Shown piece by piece: positions 47,349-55,395 of a stretch of DNA of 64,000 nt (its first letter is position 1; each line of letters starts with the position of its first letter). This DNA is from Opitutaceae bacterium. GTDB lineage: Bacteria > Verrucomicrobiota > Verrucomicrobiia > Opitutales > Opitutaceae. The notes under the pieces were generated by a model. The model was not told the origin of the DNA. It did no database searches and was given only the letters and a program-made list of their open reading frames with translations. The stretch lies in assembly GCA_027482185.1 (NCBI GenBank), contig JAIXWF010000013.1:1550001-1614000 (forward strand), given 5' to 3'. Made by a program: the position numbers and the translations under genes.

Positions 47349-49130
47349 ATGCGCTTCCTTACCCCTGCCTGGCGGGCCCTCCCGGCCTGCTGCCTTGCCC
47401 TCGCTCTTTCGGCCCCGGCGCTCCGTGCCGCCGCCGACGAATATCCGCCGCATCCCGACTCCGTCCGCAAGGCCGACGTCCCCGCCGGCGAACTCATCAA
47501 ATTCGAATTCTCCGGTTCCAAGATCTTCCCGGGCACTGTCCGCGAGGTCACGGTGTACGTGCCGAAGCAATACGACGGCACCAAACCCGCCTGCGTCTAC
47601 GTCAACCAGGACGGCGTGCAGTGGAACGCCCCCGTCGTCTTCGACAACCTGCTCGCGCGCGGCGAGATTCCCGTGCTGATCGGCGTCTTCGTCCGCCCCG
47701 GCGTCGTCAAATCGCCCGTCGGCGACAAGGCCCTCGACCGTTTCAACCGCAGCTTCGAGTACGACGGTCTCGGCGACGCCTACGCGCGTTTCCTCCTCGA
47801 GGAACTGCTGCCCTTCGTCGAAACGAAGAAGACCGCCGACGGCCGGCCGATCGTGCTTTCGAAATCCGGCAACGACCGCGCTATCGGCGGATCGAGCAGC
47901 GGCGCCATCGCGGCGTTCACCGCGGCGTGGGAACGGCCGGATGCGTTTTCCCGCGTCTTCAGCGTGGTCGGCACCTATGTCGGCCTGCGCGGCGGCGACC
48001 GCTACGGCACTCTTTTGCGCAAATTCGAGCCGCGGCCGCTGCGGATTTTTCTGCAGGACGGCGCCAACGACAACAACATCTACGGCGGCGATTGGTGGAT
48101 GGCGAACCAGACCCTGCAGCGCACGCTCGCGTTCTCCGGCTACGACCACCGCCACGTCTGGGGCGAGGGCGGCCACAACGGCAAACACGGCACCTCGCTG
48201 TTTCCCGACGCCATCCGCTACCTCTGGCAGGGCTGGCCGCAGCCCGTGCAGCTCGCCGCGCCGACCAAGAACGCCGTCCTCAACGCCGTGCTCATTCCCG
48301 GCGAGGGTTGGCAGAAAGTCGCCGACGGCTACCGGCTGACCGAGGGCGCCGCGGCCAACGCGCAGGGCGAGGTCTTCTTTACCGACATCCCGAATTCCAA
48401 GGCGTATCGCATCGGCTTGGACGGCGCCGTCGTCCAGGTCCGCGACAACACCCAGCGCGCCAACGGCCAGGCCTTCGGTCCCGACGGCCGGCTCTATGTC
48501 GTCGCCGCCGGCGCCCAGCAGATCGTCGCGATCGACGCCGCCGGGAAGTCGACCGTCGTCGCCGAAGGCATCGCGGGCAACGACATCGTCGTCGCCCACA
48601 ACGGCAACGCCTACGTGACCAATCCGCCCGCCGGCAACAGCAACGAGCCGAGCAAGGTCTGGCTGCTGAAGCCCGACGGTACCAAGCAAGTCGTCGACAC
48701 CGGCCTGCGTTTCGCCAACGGCGTCGCGCTTTCCACGGACCAGACATTGCTCTACGTCGCGGACTACCGCTCGCGTTGGGTCTACAGCTACCAGATCCAG
48801 GCCGACGGCACGCTCGCGCACAAACAGCGGTACTATTGGCTGGTCGAGGACGATACGATCGACGACAGCCGCGCCGACGGCATGAAGGTCGACCGCGAGG
48901 GACGGCTCTACGTCGCCACGTACTCCGGCATCCAGATCTGCGACCAACCCGGCCGCGTGAACGCGATCATCCCGACGCCCAACGGCAAGATCACCAACTT
49001 GGTTTTCGGCGGTCCCAACTCCGACATCCTCTACGCCACCTGTGCGGACGCCGTGTACAAGCGCCGCGTCAAGACGGTCGGCGCCCACGCCTGGGCCCCG
49101 CCGATCAAGCCGCCGACGCCGCGGCTGTAA
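47349..49130 (+). CDS. Secreted esterase (PF00756-like) fused to SMP-30/gluconolactonase domain
   Basis: A 593-residue exported protein: signal peptide about 1-30 (LALALSAPALRAAA). The N-terminal alpha/beta-hydrolase domain (about 35-300) resembles enterochelin-esterase-like proteins, with TVYVPKQYDGTKPACVYVNQ, the nucleophile elbow IGGSSSGAIAAF (likely Ser183), an acidic DGANDNN and a catalytic His candidate in VWGEGGHNGKHG. The C-terminal six-bladed propeller (about 320-590) has LTEGAAANAQGEVFFTDIPN, FGPDGRLYVVAAG and ANGVALSTDQTLLYVADYRS as in SMP-30/gluconolactonases. The pair may process a sugar ester and then a lactone; this is inference. Confidence 0.82.
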   Translation: MRFLTPAWRALPACCLALALSAPALRAAADEYPPHPDSVRKADVPAGELIKFEFSGSKIFPGTVREVTVYVPKQYDGTKPACVYVNQDGVQWNAPVVFDNLLARGEIPVLIGVFVRPGVVKSPVGDKALDRFNRSFEYDGLGDAYARFLLEELLPFVETKKTADGRPIVLSKSGNDRAIGGSSSGAIAAFTAAWERPDAFSRVFSVVGTYVGLRGGDRYGTLLRKFEPRPLRIFLQDGANDNNIYGGDWWMANQTLQRTLAFSGYDHRHVWGEGGHNGKHGTSLFPDAIRYLWQGWPQPVQLAAPTKNAVLNAVLIPGEGWQKVADGYRLTEGAAANAQGEVFFTDIPNSKAYRIGLDGAVVQVRDNTQRANGQAFGPDGRLYVVAAGAQQIVAIDAAGKSTVVAEGIAGNDIVVAHNGNAYVTNPPAGNSNEPSKVWLLKPDGTKQVVDTGLRFANGVALSTDQTLLYVADYRSRWVYSYQIQADGTLAHKQRYYWLVEDDTIDDSRADGMKVDREGRLYVATYSGIQICDQPGRVNAIIPTPNGKITNLVFGGPNSDILYATCADAVYKRRVKTVGAHAWAPPIKPPTPRL

Positions 49131-49583
49131 GCGGGGATCCTACAGTTGAGGAATCTCTAAAAAACGCGCCGCTGCGTTTCCAACCCCACCGGGAGGAGGG
49201 GCGATTGCCGCAAAGAGGCGCAAAGGGGCGCAAGAAATCGACTGCCTCGATCTAAGTTTGGGAGTTTTCGCGATGTAACTTTGGAAGCTTGATCGCATCC
49301 GTGGGGGCAGTGTCCCGCGGACGCAGTTTTTGCGAATTCTGAGCTTCTTTGCGGCGATCCCAAGGGCCGATATCCGGTGTTTGCAATATCCCCCAGGAGT
49401 TTTTCAGAGGCTCCTTGAGAATTGAACGTTGAGGGTTGAGCGATCGATTCGCCGAGGAACGGAAGACGTAGCCGCGACCCGCGGCGCGAAAACCCGCTCG
49501 GTTGTGCGCTCAACTCTCAACCAAGCTCGCTCAACTGCACGAGTCCGGCTGAGCGGGTCGGCGCGCTGGCCTCACGAGGTTAT
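49131..49583. repeat. Repeat-rich intergenic region with imperfect inverted repeat
   Basis: No gene is convincing here. An outer inverted pair, GGAATCTCTAAAAAAC (49150-49165) and GTTTTTCAGAGGCTCC (49399-49414), encloses an inner pair, GATTGCCGCAAAGAGG (49203-49218) and CTTCTTTGCGGCGATC (49344-49359, 14 of 16 complementary). Decamer-phased GCAAAG units lie at 49208-49233. Heptads of TTGANNN type run at 49415-49442 (four units) and their complement NNNTCAA at 49507-49534. The 270-base outer structure resembles a decayed MITE or a structured RNA end; no transposase is seen. Composition is more A/T-rich than the flanks. Confidence 0.6.
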
Positions 49584-50825
49584 TCAGCTCGCGGCCAATT
49601 CCGCGCGGCGACGCTCGAGGTAGCGGAGTTCGGCGGGAGCGCGCACGAGCCCGAGGGCGCGGTCGTACGCGGCGAGGGCGGCGTCGCGGCGGCCGGCCCG
49701 GCGGAGAAGTTCGGCCTGGGCCGCCGGCAGCAAATGGTAGTCGGCGAGTTCGCCGGCGGCCGCGAGGCGATCGATCCAGGCGAGTCCGTGCTCGAGGCCG
49801 AAGGCAAAGGCGCAGGCCACGGCGGCGTTGAGTTGCACGACGGGCGTAGGGGTGAATTCGAGCAACGTGGCGTAAAGGTGGGCGATCTGGCGCCAGTCCG
49901 TCGCCGCGGCTTCGGTGGCCCGCGCATGCAGGGCGGCGATGGCGGCTTGGATTTGGTAGGGACCGGGACGGCGTTGGGCGAGGGCGCGGTCGAGTTCGGC
50001 GAGCGCGGTTTCGATCTCGGCGCGATGCCAGCGGGACCGATCCTGGGCTTCCAATACGATCATCTCGCCGTCGGCGGAGAGCCGGCTGTCGCGGCGCGCG
50101 TAGTGCAGGGCGATAAGGGCCAGCAGACCGCGGGCTTCCGGGTGGTCGGGCAGCAACTCGACCACAAGTTTCGTCAGGCGCAGGGCTTCGGCGCCGAGAT
50201 CGGGCCGGAGCCACGTGTCGTCGCCGGCCGAGGCGTAGCTCTCGTTGAAGAGGAGGTACAAGGTCGCCAACACCGTTTCGAGCCGGGCCGGCAATTCCTC
50301 GGCCGCGGGCACGGCGTAGGGAATGCCTGCGAGGCGGATCTTGTTTTTCGCGCGGACGAGACGTTGCGCGGTCGTCGGCTCGGGCTCGAGAAAGGCGCGG
50401 GCAATCTCGCCCGTCGTCAGGCCGCAAAGGTGGCGCAGCGCGAGGGCAATCTGGGCGGCGGGCGCGAGCGCGGGGTGGCAGCAGGTGAAAATCAGCCGGA
50501 GGCGTTCGTCGGGAAACTCGGCCTCGAATTCGGCCGGTTCCGGTCCGGGATCGATGCCTTCGGTTACGACCTCCGCGCCGGGCGCGACGACCGGCGAACG
50601 GGAGCGGCGCCGGAGCAGGTCCAGACAGCGGCGGCGCGCGACGGTGGTGAGCCAAGCGGCGGGATTGGCGGGCAGACCCGCGGTCGGCCAGACCGCGAGC
50701 GCACGCGTGCAGGCATCCTGGAACGCATCCTCGGCGAGATCGACGTCGCGGCAAAAGCCGACGAGCGCCGCGAGCACCCGGGGGCGCTCGCGGCGGACGA
50801 CCTCGGCGAGGACGCGCGGGATCAC
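49584..50825 (-). CDS. ECF42-type sigma factor with C-terminal TPR-like extension
   Basis: A 413-residue sigma factor. Region 2 (about 12-80) has FCRDVDLAEDAFQDACTRAL and NPAAWLTTVARRRCLDLLRR; region 4 (about 110-170) has LRLIFTCCHPALAPAAQIAL, LRHLCGLTTGEIARAFL and a helix-turn-helix. The 240-residue C-terminal part is alpha-helical with TPR-like repeats (YLLFNESYASAGDD; LLPAAQAELLRRAGRRDAAL), the DUF6596 layout of ECF42. ECF42 genes are characteristically paired with DGPF (YCII-like) genes, as here, four bases upstream. The regulator acts without a classical anti-sigma; the extension is thought to control activity. Confidence 0.92.
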   Translation of the reverse strand: MIPRVLAEVVRRERPRVLAALVGFCRDVDLAEDAFQDACTRALAVWPTAGLPANPAAWLTTVARRRCLDLLRRRSRSPVVAPGAEVVTEGIDPGPEPAEFEAEFPDERLRLIFTCCHPALAPAAQIALALRHLCGLTTGEIARAFLEPEPTTAQRLVRAKNKIRLAGIPYAVPAAEELPARLETVLATLYLLFNESYASAGDDTWLRPDLGAEALRLTKLVVELLPDHPEARGLLALIALHYARRDSRLSADGEMIVLEAQDRSRWHRAEIETALAELDRALAQRRPGPYQIQAAIAALHARATEAAATDWRQIAHLYATLLEFTPTPVVQLNAAVACAFAFGLEHGLAWIDRLAAAGELADYHLLPAAQAELLRRAGRRDAALAAYDRALGLVRAPAELRYLERRRAELAAS

Positions 50826-50829
50826 GCCG

Positions 50830-51201
50830 TCAGACCGGGCTTTCCGGCTGGTCGCCGGGCACGAGCGGCCGCACTTCGATCGCGCAGCCGTTGAAGAGGC
50901 CCGGGCATTGGCCGGCCCACTTGAGCGCGGAGTCGAGATCGGGGGTATCGATCAAATAGTAGCCGCCGAGCTGCTCCTTGGTTTCGGCAAACGGGCCGTC
51001 GGTCGAGAGCACCTTGCCGCCTTGGAACCGCAGGGTGGTCGCGGTGGCGACGGGCTGGAGTTGGGAGCCGGCGCGAAACACGCCCGCGGCCTGCAGGGCT
51101 TGGCCGTAGCCCATCCATTTTTCAAAGACGGCGGGGAGATCGGCCGGGGGAATCTTGGCCCATTCGGCTTCGTTGCTGTAGATCAGAATCATGTAGTGCA
51201 T
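50830..51201 (-). CDS. YCII/DGPF-domain protein
   Basis: A 123-residue cytosolic protein of the YCII-related family: MHYMILIYSNEAEWAKIPP at the start, the defining TDGPFAETKEQLGGYYLID (about 78-96) and WAGQCPGLFNGCAIEVRPL near the end. These dimeric alpha-beta barrel proteins accompany ECF42 sigma factors and are often the regulon's target; their reaction is unknown. It is the first gene of a two-gene operon with the sigma factor and has a matching ECF promoter 60 bases upstream. Confidence 0.92.
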   Translation of the reverse strand: MHYMILIYSNEAEWAKIPPADLPAVFEKWMGYGQALQAAGVFRAGSQLQPVATATTLRFQGGKVLSTDGPFAETKEQLGGYYLIDTPDLDSALKWAGQCPGLFNGCAIEVRPLVPGDQPESPV

Positions 51202-51620
51202 AGGCGGGAACGTTCTCTGGTTTCGATTTTGGGGAAGCGCGGGATGCGTTTCAACCACACGACGCCTGCCCCGCGCGCAAATCGACACCGGACGGAAAGA
51301 TTCTTTCAAACCACCGCCGGAAAACGCAATCGAGGGATGGGCGCCTGCGGGATGAAGCCGAGCCCAGGCGACAACACCTGATCTCCCTCCCGTCAACCCG
51401 GTCGCCGTCCTCCGGTCGACCCTGTCCTCCCCAAGGAACTTCCGAATTCGGCAAGTTGGAGGGCCGGGCTGCACGGGTTGGTTGATCGGAATGAGGAACC
51501 CCTTCCTTTATCCGGCCCATGGCTTCATCAGCCCGGCCCTCCGGCGCTGACTGAGACCGGGCGTCGCCGGCCCCGCACGATGGCCGCTTACCCAATTCAG
51601 GGTACGCTTGCCGCTTGCAC
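51202..51620. other. Gene-free region upstream of the DGPF-sigma operon
   Basis: Apart from the ECF-type promoter near 51261-51287 I see no convincing gene here. Open frames on the minus strand crossing it have unlike composition and are interrupted near the BtpA gene end. No tRNA, repeat or clear terminator is visible. Confidence 0.5.
51261..51287 (-). promoter_or_regulatory. ECF42-type autoregulated promoter
   Basis: On the minus strand TGTCGA (51287-51282) is followed after 17 bases by CGTC (51264-51261). This is the -35/-10 arrangement reported for ECF42 factors (TGTCGA and CGA/TC). Transcription would start about 50 bases before the DGPF gene and read into the sigma gene, giving positive autoregulation. 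The motif is seen; the assignment relies on family knowledge. Confidence 0.68.
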
Positions 51621-52424
51621 CTACGCCGCCGCGTGCGCGCGCAGGAAGCGTTCGATGCGCCGCGGATCGACGCGGCCGGCCCAGTGGCCGCCGACTTTGA
51701 ATTCCGAACCGACGATGAATCCGTCCGCGTGCGGCTTGAACGCCGCGATGTTGCCCGCATTCACCCCCGAGCCCAGCAGCACGGGCAACGCCGTCGCCCC
51801 GCGCACCTCGCGCACATCCTCCGGCTTCGGCGCGTCGCCCGTCACCGCGCCCGTCACGATCACGGCATCGCCGCGCATGAACTCCACCGCGTGCGCCGTG
51901 TCGCCGATGCCGACGTCCGCCGTGATCGCGTGCGAACTGTGTTTCTTCTTCACGTCCGCCCAGATTTGCACGGCGTCCGCGCCGATCGCGCGGCGATAGC
52001 GCAACAATTCGGCTGCGCACGATTGGATGATCCCTTCGTCGGCCACGTGCGCGAACGCAAAGCCCTCCGCGCGCACGAAGCCCAGGCCCGCCGCATGCGC
52101 CACGGCCACCGCCTCGCGATTCGCCGCCGCCAAGATCTGCAGGCCGCAGGGCAGGGCGCTCTCCGCTTTCACCGCGGCCGCGAGCACCGTCATCGCCGCG
52201 ACAATCTCGGGCCCGACGCCGCCGCGCAGGTACGGCGTGTCGTGCATGTTTTCCAACATGATCCCGTCGACGCCCGCCTCGCGGTAGATCCGCGCCTCGC
52301 GCACCGCCGCGGCCGTCAATTTCCCCAGGACCAACGTCGCTCCCGGCGTGCCGGGCAAGGCCCCGACGTGGATCATGCCGATCACCGGCTTGGCGGAACG
52401 GAACAGGGCACGCAGGTCGGCCAT
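51621..52424 (-). CDS. BtpA/SgcQ family TIM-barrel protein
   Basis: A 267-residue protein of the BtpA/SgcQ family: KPVIGMIHVGALPGTPGA at the N-terminus, the AGVDGIMLENMHDTPYLRGG segment, QIWADVKKKHSSHAITADVG in the centre and LLGSGVNAGNIAAFKPHADG then FIVGSEFKVGGHW toward the end, a phosphate-binding TIM-barrel pattern. BtpA was described as a photosystem I assembly factor in cyanobacteria, but relatives in heterotrophs (SgcQ) are linked to sugar metabolism, so a sugar-phosphate-related role is likelier here. It lies downstream of galE on the same strand, with a repeat in the 117-base gap. Confidence 0.85.
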   Translation of the reverse strand: MADLRALFRSAKPVIGMIHVGALPGTPGATLVLGKLTAAAVREARIYREAGVDGIMLENMHDTPYLRGGVGPEIVAAMTVLAAAVKAESALPCGLQILAAANREAVAVAHAAGLGFVRAEGFAFAHVADEGIIQSCAAELLRYRRAIGADAVQIWADVKKKHSSHAITADVGIGDTAHAVEFMRGDAVIVTGAVTGDAPKPEDVREVRGATALPVLLGSGVNAGNIAAFKPHADGFIVGSEFKVGGHWAGRVDPRRIERFLRAHAAA

Positions 52425-52425
52425 C

Positions 52426-52482
52426 TTGGAAAAACGGAAATTGGAAAAACGGGATTCGGAAAACGGAATTGGAAAAACGGCA
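52426..52482 (-). repeat. Tandem 14-base (2 x 7) repeat in the BtpA leader
   Basis: Four tandem copies of a 14-15-base unit (TTGGAAAAACGGAA on the + strand, third copy with TTCGG) start one base before the BtpA start codon. Each unit splits into two heptads, so on the minus strand it reads as alternating TTTCCAA and TTCCGTT. It replaces the ribosome-binding region of the gene. Confidence 0.7.
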
Positions 52483-52540
52483 TCGCCTCCGCCCGCCCAG
52501 CCGGCCCCGCGGCCGGCTGGGTTCCGCGGGATTGCCCGCC

Positions 52541-53533
52541 TCAGCGGTCCGCGTAGCCCTGCGGCCGCCGCGAATGCCACTTCCACGCCGTGGCCACGAT
52601 GGATTCGATATCCGGATACTTCACCTGCCAGTTCAGCTCCGTCTTCGCCTTCGTGGAATCGGCGAACAGCGCGGGCGGATCGCCCGGACGCCGCGGGCCT
52701 TCGACGACCTTCACCGGTTTGCCGACGATCTTCTCCACCGCACGGATCACCTCGCGGTTGGACGTCGGTTTGCCGGTGCCGAGATTGTAGAAGAGTTGCG
52801 TGCCCGGCTGCGCGAGCCGCCCGAACACCGCGATGTGCGCGCGACTCAGGTCGTCCACGTGCACGTAGTCGCGGAGGCAGGTGCCGTCCGGAGTGGGGTA
52901 GTCCGTGCCGAACAGCGACAGGTGGTCGCGTTTGCCCACGGCGACGTCGATCGCGACGGGAATGAGATGCGTCTCCGGCGAATGGTCCTCGCCGATGCTC
53001 CCGTCCTCGGCCGCGCCCGCGGCGTTGAAATAGCGGAACGCCGCGAAACTCAAACCGTGCGCCGTCGCCAGCGCCTTCAGCGCCTGCTCGATGTCGAGTT
53101 TCGTCTGGCCGTAGGGATTGATCGGCGCCTGCGGCATCGTCTCGTGGATCGGCAGCGTCGCCGGCACGCCGAAGGTCGCGCAGGTCGAGGAGAACACGAA
53201 TTTCTTCACGCCCGCGGCCAGCATCGCGTTCAGCAGGTGGAGCGTGGCGACGACGTTGTTGAAGTAATACTTCATCGGATCCGTGACGGACTCGCCGACG
53301 TAGCAGTACGCCGCGAAATGCATCACGACGTCGATTTTCTCCTCGCACAGCACGCGGCCCACGAAGGCCTCGTCGCCGAGGTTGCCCTCGTGGAGCGTCA
53401 CGCCCGGGGCGATCGCGCCGCGGTGGCCGTAGACGAAATTGTCGAGCACGACGGGCCGGTGGCCGGCGGCAAGCAATTGGCGGACGCAATGGCTGCCGAT
53501 GTAACCGGCGCCTCCCACGACGAGAACGTTCAT
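52541..53533 (-). CDS. galE: UDP-glucose 4-epimerase
   Basis: A 330-residue short-chain dehydrogenase-type epimerase. NAD-binding NVLVVGGAGYIGSHCVRQLL, the VVMHFAAYCYVGESV segment, the catalytic Tyr-Lys pair in NPYGQTKLDIEQ (about Tyr148/Lys152) and RYFNAAGAAEDGSIGEDHSP are all as in GalE. GTCLRDYVHVDDLSRAHI near 215 completes the substrate site. It interconverts UDP-glucose and UDP-galactose for polysaccharide synthesis. It is divergent from the KAS gene, with a 59-base gap. Confidence 0.95.
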   Translation of the reverse strand: MNVLVVGGAGYIGSHCVRQLLAAGHRPVVLDNFVYGHRGAIAPGVTLHEGNLGDEAFVGRVLCEEKIDVVMHFAAYCYVGESVTDPMKYYFNNVVATLHLLNAMLAAGVKKFVFSSTCATFGVPATLPIHETMPQAPINPYGQTKLDIEQALKALATAHGLSFAAFRYFNAAGAAEDGSIGEDHSPETHLIPVAIDVAVGKRDHLSLFGTDYPTPDGTCLRDYVHVDDLSRAHIAVFGRLAQPGTQLFYNLGTGKPTSNREVIRAVEKIVGKPVKVVEGPRRPGDPPALFADSTKAKTELNWQVKYPDIESIVATAWKWHSRRPQGYADR

Positions 53534-53592
53534 AAGCAGGAGCCTTGTATTGCTTTCGCCCGCGTCATGGCTAGCGCTTTCCGACTCGTCTC

Positions 53593-54840
53593 ATGAAGTC
53601 GTACCAGCCGTCGCGCATCGTGATCACCGGGGTCGGACTCACCGCCCCGAACGGCAACTCGCTGCCCGAGTTCCGCCGCAATCTGCTCGACGGCGTCGCC
53701 GGCGTGGAACGGATCGACGTCCGGTACATGGGCCAGCAGCTCGCCGGGGTCTGCCATTACGACCCGCTGAAGTACCAGAAAAAGAAGGAAGTCCGCGTCG
53801 GCACCCGCGCCGGCAGCATCGCGATCTACTGCGCCCGCGAAGCCCTCGCCGACAGCAAGGTCGCCTTCGACGCCCTGCCGAAAGACCGCATCGGCATTTA
53901 CATCGGCTGCACCGAACACGGCAACGTCGAGACCGAGAACGAGGTCCACAACATCTCGAAATTCAATTACGACACGAAGTTCTGGTCGCACTACCACAAC
54001 CCCCGCACCGTCGCCAACAACCCCGCGGGCGAGACCTCCCTCAATCTCGGCATCACCGGTCCCGCGTACACGATCGGCGCCGCCTGCGCCGCCGGCAACC
54101 TCGGGCTGATCCACGCCTCGCAGATGCTGCGCCTCGGCGAGGTCGATTTCGCGATCTGCGGCGGCGTCAGCGAGAGCATCCACACCTTCGGCATCTTCGC
54201 CGGTTTCAAGTCCCAGAACGCCCTCGCCACCCACGAGGACCCGAAGAAGGCCTCGCGCCCCTTCGACAAGGCCCGCAACGGCATCGTGATTTCCGAGGGC
54301 GGCTGCCTCTACACGCTCGAGCGCCTTGAAGATGCGCTCGCTCGGAGCGCCAAGATCTACGGCGAGATCGCCGGCTACCACGTCAACAGCGACGCCAGCG
54401 ACTACGTCCTCCCCAATCCCGTGCGCCAGGCCGAGTGCGTCCAGTCCGCCCTGCGCCGTGCCGGCCTCGCCGCCTCGGATATCCACATCGTCAATACCCA
54501 CGCCACCGCGACCCCGCTCGGCGACATCCAGGAGTGCGAGGCGATCCGTTCGGTCTTCGGCACCGGCTGCCCCGATACGCACATCAACAACACCAAGAGT
54601 TTCATCGGCCACGCCATGGGCGCCGCCGGGGCCCTCGAACTCGCCGGCAATCTGCCGTCCTTCGACGACCTCACCGTCCACGCCTCGATCAACGTCGACG
54701 ACCTCGACCCGGCCTGCGCCCTACCGGGCCTCGTTCTCAACCAGCCGCGCAAGGTCGCCAAGGTCGACACGATCCTGAACAACTCCTTCGGCATGCTCGG
54801 GATAAATTCCACGTTGATTGTTCGTCGGTTTGTCCCCTAA
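53593..54840 (+). CDS. Beta-ketoacyl-ACP synthase II-type (KAS)
   Basis: A 415-residue condensing enzyme with the Cys-His-His triad: Cys in TIGAACAAGNLGLIHAS, His in VNTHATATPLGD and His in FIGHAMGAAGALEL. N-terminus RIVITGVGLTAPNG and the end LNNSFGMLGINSTLIVRRF are typical of FabF-like enzymes. It lies next to a dedicated ACP gene and near FabZ and FabI, so it likely belongs to a specialised acyl chain pathway rather than the housekeeping fab cluster (no fabD/fabG here). A 9-codon open frame starting at 53567 overlaps its ATG (ATGA). Confidence 0.9.
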   Translation: MKSYQPSRIVITGVGLTAPNGNSLPEFRRNLLDGVAGVERIDVRYMGQQLAGVCHYDPLKYQKKKEVRVGTRAGSIAIYCAREALADSKVAFDALPKDRIGIYIGCTEHGNVETENEVHNISKFNYDTKFWSHYHNPRTVANNPAGETSLNLGITGPAYTIGAACAAGNLGLIHASQMLRLGEVDFAICGGVSESIHTFGIFAGFKSQNALATHEDPKKASRPFDKARNGIVISEGGCLYTLERLEDALARSAKIYGEIAGYHVNSDASDYVLPNPVRQAECVQSALRRAGLAASDIHIVNTHATATPLGDIQECEAIRSVFGTGCPDTHINNTKSFIGHAMGAAGALELAGNLPSFDDLTVHASINVDDLDPACALPGLVLNQPRKVAKVDTILNNSFGMLGINSTLIVRRFVP

Positions 54841-54854
54841 TTCCGCCGCTGACT

Positions 54855-55118
54855 ATGACCAAAGACGAATGCAAGAAGGTGGTGCTCGATATCATCGCGG
54901 ACATCGCGCCCGATGAAGATCTGAGCAACGTCAAGCCCGACGTCCGCCTCCGCGACCAGCTCCAGCTGGATAGCATGGATTTCCTCGATATCGTGATGGA
55001 GCTCCGCAAACGCCACGGCATCGAGGTGCCCGAGGCCGACTACATGCAGCTCGCCTCGCTCGACAGCTGCGCGGAATACCTCACGCCTAAGTTCAACGCG
55101 CTCGCCGCCAAGGGCTGA
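54855..55118 (+). CDS. Acyl carrier protein
   Basis: An 87-residue carrier protein with the phosphopantetheine attachment site LQLDSMDFLDIVMELRKRHG (Ser about 40, in DSMDF), followed by the recognition helix. The frame upstream overlaps the KAS gene and is a shadow; the ATG 14 bases after the KAS stop gives the normal ACP size. It is less acidic than housekeeping AcpP and carries a Cys-containing N-terminus and tail, which fits a pathway-dedicated ACP. An intrinsic terminator follows 24 bases later. Confidence 0.9.
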   Translation: MTKDECKKVVLDIIADIAPDEDLSNVKPDVRLRDQLQLDSMDFLDIVMELRKRHGIEVPEADYMQLASLDSCAEYLTPKFNALAAKG

Positions 55119-55142
55119 GCCCGCGGCGCCGCCTCGCTCTCC

Positions 55143-55169
55143 GGCCGGGATGCCCTCCCGGCCTTTTTT
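55143..55169 (+). terminator. Intrinsic terminator after the ACP gene
   Basis: GGCCGGGA (55143-55150) pairs perfectly with TCCCGGCC (55156-55163) around a five-base loop and is followed by six T. It ends the KAS-ACP transcript and separates it from the oxidoreductase genes. Confidence 0.9.
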
Positions 55170-55216
55170 GCGCTCCGGCGCTGTCGCCCCGCTGCACCGA
55201 AAGCCCGCCGCTGCTT

Positions 55217-55380
55217 TGGATCACAGAGTTCACCGAGCGCAACCCGGAGCGCACGGAGCAGACTTCCCGAATCGATGGTTGGGTTTTTGCCCAAGGCGAA
55301 CAGTGTGCCCGCCGAGCGATCCCGAACTTCCATCCAATCCTCTGTGTTTCTCCGGTTCGCCTCCGTGCCCTCCGTGACCG
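55217..55380. repeat. Inverted nonamer repeats upstream of the first FAD oxidoreductase
   Basis: Units of the form CACNGAGNN spaced nine bases apart run at 55220-55258 and again in inverse orientation at 55338-55378 (as NNCTCCGTG). The two arms are complementary in imperfect fashion and enclose about 80 bases with no gene. The right arm ends 15 bases before the start of the FAD oxidoreductase. Confidence 0.55.
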
Positions 55381-55395
55381 TCCGAATCCCCTAGG

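Noticed and set aside
49157-49513. Protein-coding gene or transposase remnant in the gap after the esterase
   Set aside because: The minus-strand frame runs through repeat units and has no recognisable domain or start context.
51621-52424. Photosystem biogenesis role for the BtpA-family protein
   Set aside because: No photosynthesis genes are present; the SgcQ branch of the family occurs in heterotrophs.
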